This document shows, piece after piece, positions 33,600 to 45,599 of a stretch of DNA of 64,000 nucleotides (position 1 is the first letter of the stretch; each line of letters starts with the position of its first letter). The stretch is from Cryptomeria japonica. Taxonomy: Eukaryota > Streptophyta > Pinopsida > Cupressales > Cupressaceae. The notes beneath the pieces were generated by a model. That model was not told where the DNA came from. It saw nothing but the letters and a program-made list of their open reading frames with translations, and ran no database searches. The stretch spans positions 560,331,945 through 560,395,944 of the forward strand of contig NC_081413.1 in the NCBI RefSeq assembly GCF_030272615.1, written 5' to 3'. The translations under genes were made by a program, and so were the position numbers.

Positions 33600-34776
33600 A
33601 GGAGAGAGACACCATACTAAACCCATGGATTGTGAAGGGATAAGGGCCAACCAGACCATACGAAGAATTTTGGAGAAGGGGGATTTTATGCCCTACATTG
33701 AGAAGCTGCATGGATGGATCCAAAAGTGACTAAATTTTTTGCCAAAGGATGGAATGACGATAAAATCAATTTTTTTGGGAGGACTATGGTGGTGGACAAG
33801 AACTTAATTACACAAATTAATAGTCTCCCTACTCAAGGTCTTAAGTTTTACAGAGAGAAAATATTTGGATCCTACGGTGAATAAATTTCCTAAATTCGAC
33901 AAAGAGAGGAAATTACTGGTTAAGAAAAACAAAAGTAGCTATGATGTGGATACTATCAAGATGATATGGAGGGAGGTGTTGAAGGTGATTATGGAATACA
34001 TCACCATGGATGGATGCTAATTGAGGGTTTTTGGGCATCATTTTATCCTGCTAAATCATTTCGGACATCGGGTTAGGATTTCCTTCCCTTTCTATCTCCT
34101 GTCTTCCCTCAATGCTAGTATTTCTGAGCATAAAGATAAAGATAGTGTTAATCCTATTCTTTATGAGGGTTTAATGGTCTTGATTTATGAGCATTTTAAA
34201 GATAACTCCACCAAGTCCAGCTCTCCCCATATTTCCATTTTGGAGGATGTGGAGTTAGAAACCCACAGTTCCAATGATGCTGATTGGAACATAGACATGG
34301 AGGATGATTTATTTGTCCCTCCAGAGAAAAGGAAAATCATAACTAAGCCTGTCAATCTCTCACTTACTGGGAAGGGGAAGCTTAAAGACTCAAAGATTGT
34401 CCTCTCTTCTAGCCCTGGAACTAAAGAAGTCAATAAGAAGTCTAAGGGGCGCCCTTTGTCAAAGGGTAAAGATCTCGACTTTGAGGCTCTCTCATTGGAT
34501 AATGCTAACCAAGTCTCACAGTCTCCCTTTCACTCATTCAATTCTTACCCTTCCATGGACAGGGATAATAGACCTCATTTTCCTTCCCATCTAAACCCAG
34601 ATTCTCCCCTTTTGAATTTGGGCCAAGAGTTCCCCACTGATATTTTGGCCATTGCAAGAAATGGGGCAATGTATTCTTTTTGGATTATGAAGTAGGCATT
34701 CCATGAGATTAAGAACCTCAACATAAAATAGAGAGCTATCAACAACAAAGTGGAAATGATAGAAACTAGTGGTGAG
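33600..34776 (+). pseudogene. Family X accessory ORF, copy 1, left part
   Basis: Unknown protein family seen twice in this window. Segments: FMPYIEKLHG (about 33,685); DPKVTKFFAKGWNDDKINFFG (about 33,717-33,780, 20 residues shown in two parts as DPKVTKFFAKGW and NDDKINFFG); VVDKNLITQINSLPTQGLKF (about 33,790-33,850); HHFILLNHFGHRVRISFPFY (about 34,035-34,095); LYEGLMVLIYEHFK; then an acidic and lysine-rich low-complexity linker to about 34,660. Frameshifts and stops are frequent. The same order occurs at 43,980-45,320. Copy 1 is cut at 34,776 by the TGTTAGG start of a minus-strand LTR; related 3' sequence resumes at 39,140. It may belong to a retroelement, but no gag or RT motif lies in the same frame. 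Confidence 0.55.
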
Positions 34777-35559
34777 TGTTAGGATTCCCAAAGATACTGA
34801 GAGGGGGGGGTGTGGGGTGAATTAGTATCTAACTGGTTAATGGATTTTCATAACTTATTAAATGAATTGCATTCCAAAACAGTGTACCAGTAAACCAGAA
34901 TTAATGCAGTAAATAAGAACAATAAACACAACATAGAAAGCACACCATAACACAATATTTTTAACGAGCAAACTCGGTGTGGGAAAAACCTTGGTGGGAT
35001 TTGTGACCCACAATATTCACTCACTGGCCAATAAGTGAATATTATTGATACAATAGGGGCCTACACATGTAGGAAGGCCAACTGCCTAAAGCTCACTGCT
35101 TAAAAAAGAAGTCTTACTGACTTACAAAAATAGATTATGTAAATCCAATATCATGTACTGCTTCGGTTCAGCATCTGCTATGCTAGGTTCAGTACCGGTT
35201 TAAGCTCTTACAATAATCATAAACCTTATTCCATAATCTGCCTCAATATTCACACATAATATCCATCTATGCATATTACCTATAAAAATGTTCTACAAGA
35301 TCTCATACTTATATATGAGCCTTATTACAATATGCCATGTCGGCTTACAAATAGATATTACAATAAAATACATTATGTAATAAACAAAATCTTGTCGGCC
35401 AGGGTGCTGGTAATCATCTTATCACTGCCGGTGAACTGTATGTCAGTGCAGAGTTTGTTGGTGTAGGTGCCTGCTGATGCCATAAGATTGTAAGGTTGCC
35501 ATCAATGACAATACCTTCAATCACCTACAATTTCTCATTGGAGTGTACATTTTCCAACA
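34777..35559 (-). repeat. LTR (3' LTR of a minus-strand Copia-like unit)
   Basis: A 783-bp unit that on the plus strand begins TGTTAGGATTCCC, with a run of eight or nine G just inside, and ends TTTTCCAACA. A polypurine tract for the minus strand sits immediately to its right (35,560-35,572). The context catcaatgccaaag just beyond the tract matches that of Copia-E (about 60,308-60,320), pointing to a related Copia family. No second LTR is present in the window. The left flank gtgag (34,772-34,776) recurs at the matching point of the right-hand family X piece, as expected for the insertion target. Confidence 0.8.
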
Positions 35560-35572
35560 ATCTCCCTCTTTG
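35560..35572 (-). other. Polypurine tract next to the LTR
   Basis: The plus strand reads atctccctctttg, that is caaagagggagat on the minus strand, touching the LTR at TGTTGG. This is the same layout as the Copia-E tract aaagggggaga before TTGTTGG. Confidence 0.85.
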
Positions 35573-35789
35573 GCATTGATGACAACACTCATGAGAAAAA
35601 GCCAAAAAGTATATCCAAAAAGTGTTGTCCAAAACTGTCTTGCCAAAACTGTCAAAACGTGTTACCAAAATTGTCTGCTCCAAAAATGTGTGCTCCCCTT
35701 GAGTAGATGATCTCTTTTTTCATACATTTTTCTCATCCTTATTCCTTTTTCTTATCCTCTACTACTCCCCCTTTGGCATCAATGACAAA

Positions 35790-38700
35790 GGCTGCCATTC
35801 AATGTCAATTGAGTGTAGTTCCTGTCTGGATCCTTGTAACCGGTGGATTGCAATCTGATAAAGATCTGCTAAAGCAACATTCTGACTCTTGTAGAATCTT
35901 TCACTGTCCTTTAGTGCTGCTTCAGTCCTCTAGATTGTACTAGTGAGTAAGTGCATTTTCTCTTCCAGTGTCTTAAGTCTTGGAACAAGAGCCTCAAAAA
36001 TCTCTTTTCTCAAAGAGATGAGGATATCTAGTTTAGGACCTAGTCTGCACTACTTTACCTTAAATTTTATCCTTTCCTTATCTTTTTCAAGTTTTTCTAT
36101 TTTCTCTTCAAATCTTGTAATTTCTTGTTCTACTACCAATATTGAGTTTGATGAACCTATTAAATTATCAGCAATATCATTGATTTTCTTCTATGCTTTG
36201 CTGATCTCATTATCTATATCTTCTGTCAAAATGCTTGTTTTACATGTATCTCTGTACAATTTTTTGAAATCCAAAATTGTCTTTCCTAGTACCGGTAATA
36301 ATGTATACATATGTTCCTTATTCTTCTTGACTGTCTCCTCAAATATTTTTTCCTTCTCTTTATTCATTTTCTCTCTAAAGGTCTCCTCATTGATTTGATA
36401 AATTGTTAGGAGGTTGCCGGTTATGTACTTAGACAATGTGTCTAATTTGCTTAAAGAATCTTTATTCTCTATTTTACACTTGGGTGCTATCAATTTCAAA
36501 ATTGGTAAGGTATCATCAATAGCCTTATATGCTAGTGCATTACAATCTGTTATTTTCTAGATTGAATCTAATAATACCTCTGTCACATTAGTTGGTCTAA
36601 ATTCAGTCATGGAGGTTCCAGATGACTGTCCAACTACCTTCATAATTTGTAATCCACCGGTGGTAGTAATAGCTTTGCTTTCCTCTTTCTCTGGAGGGTT
36701 AGTTTGTGTCTGCATTTCAACTACCAAAGGTTTAGGTTTTTTAGTTGTAGCTGGTGGCACTGTCTCTGTATGTACCTATGAATGAACCTGTTGCTCTACC
36801 TGTTTCTTTGTATGTGTCTCTGCCTGTTTCTCTATGCTCTCTACTGATGGTTTCTCTGATGGTGCCTTTGATGATTTTATAGTGGTATCCACCGCCGGTG
36901 ACTCGGTAGGCTTTTCTGTAGCTAGTATCCATCTATTGGTTTCTCAATTTTATCAGTCACCATTCCAGTAACCAAGGGATCAACTAATTTTTGAGTTTGT
37001 TGCTCAGTCCCAATTTCAATGTTTTCAACTGTATCCTCAATATTTGTCTCAATTGTAATGTCTTCTATCGGTGGCTCAGTTTCCACATCTCTCTTCTCAC
37101 TTGTCTCCTTATCAACCACAATGTTGACTTCCTGTGTGTCGATATTCATTGTGTACAACACCTCTGAGTCAAGATTTGTGTCGTCATGTGGTATTTCCAT
37201 ACTCTCAGTTACCGATTGTGTGTCAACATTTTGTGCCGGTGGAGTATCAGAAGGAGGTGGTGGCAAGTTATCTGTTATCTTTAAGCTAGGAGGACCACCT
37301 ACTTTGCCTTTCCCCTTATCCTTATCCTTTTGATAGACTCTGAGATTCTTTGGTCATTTGAGCTCTTCTTTTTTTTCCTTTTCAACAAAGAATATATATC
37401 ATTTGTTTGTAGTTTTTTCTGATATCTCATTTAACTCTGCCTGCCATTAGTGCTACATGTCGGTGACCGGTTGACCGGTTAGCCTCACTTATTATTTCAT
37501 CTATCTCTTGCGTTGAGTTCACTGGGTGAACTACAAGTAGTTTTTCCATCTTGATCTTTTTATCTAATTCAACAATTTCTACCCTTCTTGCTTCTAACCT
37601 TCTATACAAGTCATTGGGTATATCATCTACAACTTCCATCAAAAATTTCTTATAGATATCAAGGTGTAAGATAACACTATTTTCTATACTTTCTTTTTCA
37701 TCATTTGAAAGTGTGTTATACAACTTTCTGATATTTGACAATTTGCCATCTTCAGTTATCTCATTCAAAAGTTTGTCCAAAGGAGGGACAACTTGTTTTA
37801 CTTTCCTTTTCTTTGGTGTCAACTTCTTTGCTGGAGGCCTAACTACCCGTTGCTTCTATCTTGTTCTCTTTGGTGCAGGAGAGGGTACCAGTGAAGGTTT
37901 CCTTTTCCTTACTACCCTTTTGAACTCCGCTAGTATTTCACTGTCAGAGGAGGTAGAAACCGGTCAAAGATGTGCTTCTGGTTGTAGTCCTTCCAAGTCA
38001 CTCTCCTTAATACCAGTTTTATTCAATACATCTTCCTTGATTTCTTTTGCCTACCTTGTTCCTTTTCTAACTATCTATTTAGTTTTCTTTATTCTTTTCT
38101 GAGATTGAATACTGCTTTCAATTATTTCCGCATTTCCAAATAAGTTTCAATTATGTTCTCATCTGCCTCATATCCCATTTCTGTAACCCAGATAGTCTTT
38201 GGGACTACTGCCTCCATCCAAATCTCATCTTTCTTTATTACAAAGCATATCGCCTTTTGATATTTGTCAATAATAGCTTGAGATAGCCTTATCCTTGTTT
38301 TCATTCTAGCCATTAATTCCTGAAAATGTTCATTTATGTTCTTTTCCCTGTCATCTCCCATGTTGTTTAGAATGTCAAGTAGTTATTTTCCTACTGGTAT
38401 GTCAAAGCTAAAATCCTTTCTACCAATACTAGGTACTTCCTTGGTAATATACAACATTAAACACAAAAGTAAGTTGCCAAATCTGAAAGTCCCTTTCTTG
38501 TCCCCTTTGATTTTCTTTAGATTGTCTATTAGTTCATCCTTCAACCATTCACATATGTCAATCTTTGCATTGTTTTTTATCGAGTCATGAGCACTTTTGA
38601 TACATAAGCTAGAAATAGAGTTTAATCTGTTGGCATGAGTAGCCTTGTATCCAAGAATCATGCTAATGAACCTTACCTTGATGTCCTTTACATCATTTAC

Positions 38701-38808
38701 TCTTAGGGATCTTTTGTGAAAGGTTGCATCGGTTAGGGTCATCATAGTGTCATTTGAAACCTTTTTAGTCTTGTTAGGCTTGCTACCGGTGGAAGGTAAG
38801 CCTGTCAC
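35790..38808 (-). pseudogene. Long accessory ORF (type iii) next to the 3' LTR, unknown function, broken
   Basis: About 1,000 codons on the minus strand. It starts with MTGLPSTGSKPNKTKK at 38,808, runs through an N-terminal globular part (HKRSLRVNDVKDIKVRFISM; ICEWLKDELIDNLKK; TFRFGNLLLCLMLYITKEV), a basic region (MTPKKRKVKQVVPP at 37,822), a long acidic T/E/D-rich linker (about 37,266-36,930), and a coiled-coil-like C-terminus (FREKMNKEKEKIFEE near 36,380; EKIEKLEKDKERIKF near 36,080). It ends about 200 bp before the polypurine tract. Frames change at least at about 38,120-37,830, 37,430-37,270, 36,920 and 36,770, with several stops. It has none of the gag, protease, integrase or RT motifs. 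Its position between pol and the 3' LTR is where some plant Copia elements carry an extra ORF; that role is inferred. Confidence 0.6.
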
Positions 38809-38889
38809 TGCCTAACTTCCTCTTTGGTTATCTTATGAATTGAATCCAACTAGAATAACTCCCCATGAACTCTTCTTAACACAATCCTT
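38809..38889. other. Junction between minus-strand ORF and plus-strand gag fragment
   Basis: A short stretch where the reading direction reverses. No LTR or target duplication was seen, so the two flanking parts were joined by deletion, recombination or assembly. Confidence 0.35.
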
Positions 38890-39139
38890 ATGACATGTTG
38901 AAAAATCAGAAACCTAATGGAGATACAAATGGCCTTAGCTTTGAAGTTGGTGAAAGCTTCGGTACTACAAACAATCATGATCATAATAAACTGCTAAGAC
39001 AACCTAATGCCTACAAATTCAATGGGAACTATTTTAACTATAACAAATTTGGTCATAGAGAAAATCAGTGTAGATCTAGAAATTATCAGAACAGAAATGC
39101 ACCCACCAGTCAATGTTCTAAATGTAATAAAATTGGTCA
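38890..39139 (+). pseudogene. Copia-type gag fragment with two zinc knuckles
   Basis: The plus-strand frame from 38,895 reads MLKNQKPNGDTNGLSFEV and continues to a first knuckle NYFNYNKFGHRENQC and a second CSKCNKIGH. In the first knuckle both early positions are Tyr where Cys is needed (tat for tgt or tgc), so it cannot bind zinc as such. The second is cut off after GHK at the junction with family X sequence at about 39,140. Only this 250-bp piece of the element is present. Confidence 0.75.
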
Positions 39140-39900
39140 TAAAATGGGGCGATGGATTCTTTCCGAATTATGAAGTGGGCATTCCATGAGATTAAGATCC
39201 TCAACATAAAATAGAGAGCTATCAACAACAAAGTGGAAATGCTGGAAACTGGTGGTGAGGGCTCTCATTGCAGATAGGGCACTAAAGGTAGCAAGCTATG
39301 GACTGAGGAAGATTTTTTTCAGTTATTGATTGGCTCACTAAAATTGTTGAAGCTCTGCATAATCTTAGAAAAGACTATGAGAACAAGATTGCAACCTTTG
39401 GGAAGAAAATTAGAGGCACTAAAGATTATCTCCATTCCATCATATCTCATAGTCATAGTGTTATCAAGACCACAACCAAAAGCATGAATACCATGGTTAT
39501 GAATATGGAAATGGGTTACCAAGGCAACTTTGTGGTGGAATTGGATCTGGAGAAGGTAAAAGGGTTACCAAGGCAAGTTAATGGGTCCTAGCAAGAGGAC
39601 TCAGGCTAATTTGAAGAGGAAGGTCGACACATCCCTGTAAGAGATCCATGACTTCAAGAAATTTTCTTAGAATATGCATCAACTAGATGCAGAGGTTGCT
39701 GAGACTTTAAAGACTTTGACTTAATTTTCCTTGGTCTCTGTCTAGTCTTTTACAGGTTTTTTGTTGGTGCTAGGCTACCTTTTTCTCTATTTATCTCTTT
39801 TGGCAGCATTTTGATTTTCTGTAAGGGTTTTCATATCTTATCTTGGTTTTGACCAATTGTAAAGGGTTTTGGGTCCCTTCAAAACCTATTTTTATCATAA
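39140..39900 (+). pseudogene. Family X, copy 1, right part and 3' end
   Basis: The first 120 bp or so repeat the end of the left part (34,660-34,776) with a few mismatches, including the string caaagtggaaatg and the same in-frame stop aaatag. Beyond that it continues with E/K-rich coiled-coil-like coding remnants to about 39,720. It ends in a T-rich tail with gggttttgggtcccttcaaa followed by ataataaaaaac (about 39,868-39,910). The tail is closely similar to the end of copy 2 (45,540-45,590), so the family has a defined 3' end with an A-rich terminus, as in retroposed elements. Confidence 0.55.
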
Positions 39901-39910
39901 TAAAAAACAA

Positions 39911-42900
39911 GGTAACCATATTATGATAGAATATCTTTATGCATCTACATCTTTTCTGAATTGTTTTAAAAAATATCTCAAAGAAAAGTGATTTCATGTG
40001 ATGCCTTGTTTGTAAGGTGTGTTTGAAATGGTTTGTTAGAAGGATAGGAAATGCTTAAGAGAATACATTTGGAAAGTGCAAGGATAGAATTATCCACCAT
40101 ATTAACAACATTCTTGATACAATACCCACATGCCAATATCAACCCGAACTAATTATCTTTAGTTGTCAAAGAGATAAATTAGAATTCACTAATATTTTAA
40201 GAGATTAATGGTGAAGACAAAGTATAATTAGCTCTAGGAATGATTTTTAAGAAGAGATAAATGAGGAATCCATGGTATTGATGATCTACTATCATCAAAT
40301 TCCCTTAGTACTTAATTTAATCAATGAGAATGTGTTCTCTTGGTTGTATGCCATTTACATATGCATAATAGGATATTGAAGTTGAGAAGTAATTGTTGTA
40401 GAGAACCTATATGAAGGAAGAAGAGGAAGTAGGCCCATTTGGAATTGAATTAAAGTCCTTGAAGTATTCAACCACTATAAGATGATCTAAGTAGAGAATG
40501 AGGCCATGATTCCCTTGGCATTAAATTTATTCCACTTTCTACTCCATAAATTTAAACTGATATTTTCATGATGATGATGAGAATCTTATGACTTATTTTA
40601 TTTTTATAAAGGGATCCAAATTACTCTCTCAAGTCTTGGACATTATCAGGTTAATCCATTTGAAAGGGATTTACCACTTGTAGCCACTTGCTTAGCCTTG
40701 ACAACAAATTTTGATGCTTTTTCAAATTCCTCCACCTTATCACCCTTAATATCTCTACAAGAGAAAATAAGTGAGGAGTTTTATTTATAAATCAAGTTTT
40801 TTGCATGTCACTTCATAGCCTCATAATTTCAATTATATTAGATATGGATATCCTTTGATAGGGGTCAATAAAGGTTTAGATAAATATTTTCTTGATTATT
40901 TATTAAAGCACAACTTGTGACAAGGATAAATTGGTTTTCTCCTTTTGTTATATCATCCTTATCATTTCTTCTTTCATTCCTACTTCAACAATTTTGTTCT
41001 CCAATAATTTTTAAATTTTTATGTATTCCCCACCCTTCTACAATGAGAGATTTGACACCCTTCCCCCTTGCAATAAATTAGCTCAATTTGTTATGAGGTC
41101 ACATTTTCTATTTTATTTGCTGATATATTTTCATGAAAATCCTTTATTGTTTTTGATTAGATTAGTAGGGAGACGACCCTGATCGAAAAGAGAGATACAA
41201 TGTTACAACATTAACCACACACCAATTGCAAAATAGCTAGCAGTAGGATACCCATTCTAATAAAAAATGATCAAAAATTTTCATGTCCCTAAAACCATTT
41301 CTATGGATACTAGTATCATTCCTATTACTAATTACAGAAGTATCATAGTAGCTGTTGCCATAAACCATACTACTAATGCTGTTACCAACATTATCTTTAT
41401 CAACCTTTAACGAACCAGTCTTAGCATTATTAATTAACATCAAGTCTTTCAAAGTGGGCACGCAGGCCCCAAAATACCACCACTTGCAAATCATAACAAA
41501 AAAGGAAAAATGGAGAAAGAAAAATGACCATTACTCCTTGATTAGGTTCCAGTCCCACTCGAGCTTGGCTAAGTTCTGCATCCAGGTCTCCTTTTAATCT
41601 TCTTCCTCCTCATCAGTTGTACATTGCCCTATTTTAATATTTTAGGGTCCAGATAATGACTTGAATATATAATTTTCTTCTATTTTTTGGGTTACCAGTC
41701 AAGTTGTCTTATTTTGAACCCATTATCATCACTTATTAAGTGGTTTTTTCTCTAGTTTTAATAATTTGAATAATATTGTAAGGTGTAATAGGTTCATTTT
41801 AAAATATGTCATTGAATATGCATTTTTATTGGATATAAGTCTCTATTTTTTAATTTATATATGGTTAATTTTCTTAAGATGTACAATAATATTTCTATCA
41901 TCAAGTACAGATATTTACCTATCAATCCTTGTAATATATTAAAGTACCATGCATAAAAGAGCATCTTTAGATTCAAGTACAACTTTAAAATATTCAAATT
42001 ATTTTCATCAAATTCCACTCAAGTCTCATGGCAATAGTGAAGTCACTTGTTAAGTTGGTTTACAACACAAATTACCAATGTCCTATTAAAATAGCATTCA
42101 TAAAAAAATAATTCAAGCAAGTTTATTTAATCATAAAAAATACAAACATATATGCCTTTGTGTTTTGTAAGTTATTATTTACAATTGCATATGGGTTGAT
42201 GTCTAACAATCTTTACCCACACTGTGTTCCTTCAACATGTATCTACATACATTTAGGTATTGAATTATTACACATGATTTCACTAATATCATGTAGGAAA
42301 TGGATGCCATGATCTACCAATCTCATGAGTTAAGTATTGGTGTATCAAAAGGAATGTATGTTCTTTTGGTGTTGTGTCTACTAGAGGTATGGTTCTAAAG
42401 GTTATAATTGTTGAATTAGTCCAAATGATTGGTAGTAAATATAATAGTATTACGCGAGGTAAAAACATAAGATAGCCTATTTATATTTATCTAGACAAAC
42501 ATTCATATTTTTGATAGGTTGTACATAAGAGCTTATGCATTAGTGGATCGAGTAAAGATGAAGATGCCTCCAAAATCATTGCAATCGCATCCTTTTTTCA
42601 GCTAGTCATAATATTTATATATGATTAAGTTATTCACATTGTGTATATGTGTTATATGAAAGTGACCCATTCACATTGTGTAATTATGATGAATGCAAAA
42701 TCTAGTCATATTACGAATATTTGACACATGCATAGACTAGTCACACTATGAATATATGATACATGCATTACTAGTCATATTATATATGTAACCCATCCAT
42801 TAATCAATTACAATGTGTATAGTTGATTCTTGCATGAGCTACTTATATTGTGTATAAGTGATGTATGTATGAGATAGTTGCTATGTGTGTATAGATGATG

Positions 42901-43970
42901 CATATATGAGATGGTCATTATGTATGTTTGTGTGCACATAGATCAAATTAGAAGTGCAAGCATAAATCATGATTGTATCTTAAAAAGGGAAGTTAGATAT
43001 CTCATCCTAGTTATGTGGGTGAAGTCTTCCTATTTTGGTATGTAAACTATGGTATCTTTTTCCCGAAAAGAGATACAAAATCACTATTTTAAATGAACCC
43101 TTAAGGAATAGGCCATAGTTTAGGGGATAGTCATGATTTATGAAATTTTTTATTGTAATGCAAGATTTAACATTAGTGGTATATTTTTTTTAGAGATTTG
43201 GAAGACACTTTTTTAATTCGGATAATGATAATAGTTATTTTAACCATCTCAAGTAGATAACAATTTATATTTAAATGATTCCAAGGAATAAATTAACATC
43301 TTGCATGTTTCTACAAGCATACGTATCTTTAAAAAGAAAAATATATAAAATATGTTGAAAGATACAATTTTCAAGGTATTTATTCCACTAAAGTCACAAA
43401 TCTAGACAAAACTTGGCACCTTGATAATGATATCTCTAGTGTATTTTACATAGGTTTTTTAAAGATGGTCATGCTAGTATATTTTAATGTTGATTTTTGA
43501 TAATCTTAACTATTTCAATTTTTTAAAATATATGTCTGTTGTGTTTTTGTCATGTGACATGATGTTATGTGATTATTGCCACTCTAGAATGCTTGAATAC
43601 CTTTGCTAGATAATTGGTTAAACTCAAAATTTTAAAAATCAATCCGAATATCATTAATTACCTGATTAAAAAGATGCATCCCAACTGGACGATCAAATAT
43701 TTAATCCAGGAGTGCCTCGTTATGATTGCCAAACTAGATGAAATTTGAATCTCACATTTTTTTGGAGGGCAATATGCATGCAGATTACATGGAAAGTTTG
43801 GGTGTAGTGTATGAGGAAATCAAATGGTGGACAACAAGAGATTCCTTCCTAATTCACTTGTGTGAGCTGACATGAATGAATGCTGAAAATCTTGCCTAAT
43901 AGCCAAATATTAATGATGCCATCTTTTAAAATGGGTAAAGTCATTTCTTGTAATAAGTGGAGTCGACATT
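39911..43970. other. About 4 kb of AT-rich DNA without a gene
   Basis: Only short frames (none above about 85 codons) and no recognised motif. The one structured stretch is the degenerate tandem repeat at 42,595-42,940. Confidence 0.6.
42595..42940. repeat. Degenerate minisatellite, period about 40-50 bp
   Basis: Successive units share the words tagtcatatta, gaatat and gacacatgcat or variants (for example ctagtcatattacgaatat, ctagtcacactatgaatat, ctagtcatattatatatg, ctacttatattgtgtataag). Seven or so units are visible, drifting in both length and sequence. Confidence 0.75.
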
Positions 43971-43979
43971 CCAGATTGT

Positions 43980-45590
43980 TCTTGGCTGTCTAGTGCTATA
44001 TATGGATGAAATTTATAATTGATAAGCCTTTCATAACAAAGATCGCAGGGTTACAAATGGAAGCAAAAATTTTTTACAGAGAGTGGAAGGCGAAAGAGGA
44101 AGAAGCCCTATCGGGTTTCTTCAAAAAATAGAGTGAGGAAAATGTGTGATGGGGGCTACAAGAGGAAATACCTCATGACTCTTTGGGTGGAAGTGACAAA
44201 GGTTATAATGAGGTACACCACTTTGGATAGTCATTTTTCCAACATTATTTCCTATCATTTCACCATTTTAAATCATTTTAGGCATGATAGGAAGATTTAT
44301 TTTCCATTTTATTTACTCTCCTCACTTGAGCATAGTCTTTCAAATCATGCCAAAAATAGTGAGAACCCTGTCCTTAATGAGGGGTTAATCTTGCTTATAT
44401 AATGGAATACAACAAAGCACATGAGGTCAAGCCCTCCCTTGTTTTCAACAACCCTAATACTTTGGCTAGCCTTGATGTGCATGTGGTTTCAAACATTAAG
44501 ATTGATGAGAAGGAGTGGGGTGAGATAGCCATGGACTCACGTGACCTTCATATGTTTGGTGACCCATATTATTGGCCCTCAGAGGAAGAGGGTCCCCCAC
44601 AGAAAGCTACTCTTGGTACCAACAGTAGCAAAAAAAGCAAACCCCACCTTAGGCCTATAGCTAATAAGTTGAGAACCCCCCTTCTAAACCCGAAGAGTTG
44701 GGGCCTTAGAGATCAAAAAATAAAAAGTGGGGAAAGCGGTGGAGTCAAAGGATAAAGTGAAAGAGAAAATCAAACTGAATATTCCCCTTAATATGGACCT
44801 AGGCGAACACAAAAAGGATGAAATAGATTTTGAAGTGCTTCTAGCTAATTCCACCAACAACTAGAAGATGTTTTCATGGGGTTCTTAGTGAGATCACCTT
44901 CATAAAATAGGGCATTAAAGACATAATAAACACCTTTACTAAAAACCCTATGCCAGCTAAAATCGACAAGCTCCCAAGAATAACTCAAAAATTAACTGAA
45001 GATGTGAGGGTTATGAATACCAAGCATGAGCCAAGAATTGCTAGTCTAGAAAAGAGTATGGAGGAATTAAAAGTCAATATCAAGGGTCTTGTGGAAATAA
45101 GAAAAGAGGCAATGAATAATAGTGCAGAAGGTCTTAAAAAGGTAAATGAAAGAATTGTTGTTCATAAAGTCCATCCACTCAGCAGTGTGCCGCCTTCAGT
45201 TGCCCAATCAAAAAAGAAGAATTTGGAGATAAATTCACAGGGGATGGATATGCAGGTTTCATGTGGACCATCTACAAGGACTAGAATCAGGACTGAGAGA
45301 GGAGCACCATAAAATTCATCATGGAGAAGCTCAAAGAAATAAATAAGAATGTAATACATAAAAAACCTGAGCTTATGCAAGCTCTTGGTTAATCTTTTGT
45401 TAGTGTTGTTTGGTTGTTTATCCCAGGTCTCTCTATTTCTTTTTGGGTTTTGAGGGGTGTTCCCACCGTTTTTGTTGTCATTTGGCTATTGTTTGTACTT
45501 TGGTTCACTACTGGTTTATTTTTCTATTGTTTGGATTTGGGTTTCGGGTCCTTGTAAAACCCATTTTATCCTAATCAAAAACTTATTAAA
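43980..45590 (+). pseudogene. Family X accessory ORF, copy 2
   Basis: The same protein family as 33,600-34,776. Segments: DKPFITKIAGLQMEAKIFYR (about 44,020-44,080, compare VVDKNLITQINSLPTQGLKF in copy 1), YHFTILNHFRHDRKIYFPFY (about 44,248-44,310), NPVLNEGLILLI, an acidic and basic linker with WPSEEEGPP, and a coiled-coil-like C-terminal part with RIASLEKSMEELKVNIKGLV (about 45,030-45,090). Frames shift near 44,110, 44,402 and 44,755. The unit closes with a T-rich tail, gggtccttgtaaaacccatt, and atcaaaaac at about 45,590. No LTR flanks were found. It could be a LINE-like or LINE-mobilised element or an accessory gene of a larger element. Confidence 0.55.
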
Positions 45591-45599
45591 TTTTCTTTT

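Noticed and set aside
35943..36398. 151-codon plus-strand frame rich in F and S
   Set aside because: Antisense of the coiled-coil part of the same accessory ORF.
37713..38102. 129-codon plus-strand frame with hydrophobic look
   Set aside because: Antisense of the minus-strand accessory ORF; the basic/acidic/coiled-coil plan is on the minus strand.
42595..42940. Possible CRISPR-like array
   Set aside because: Units drift in sequence and length without constant repeats or unique spacers, and this is plant nuclear DNA.
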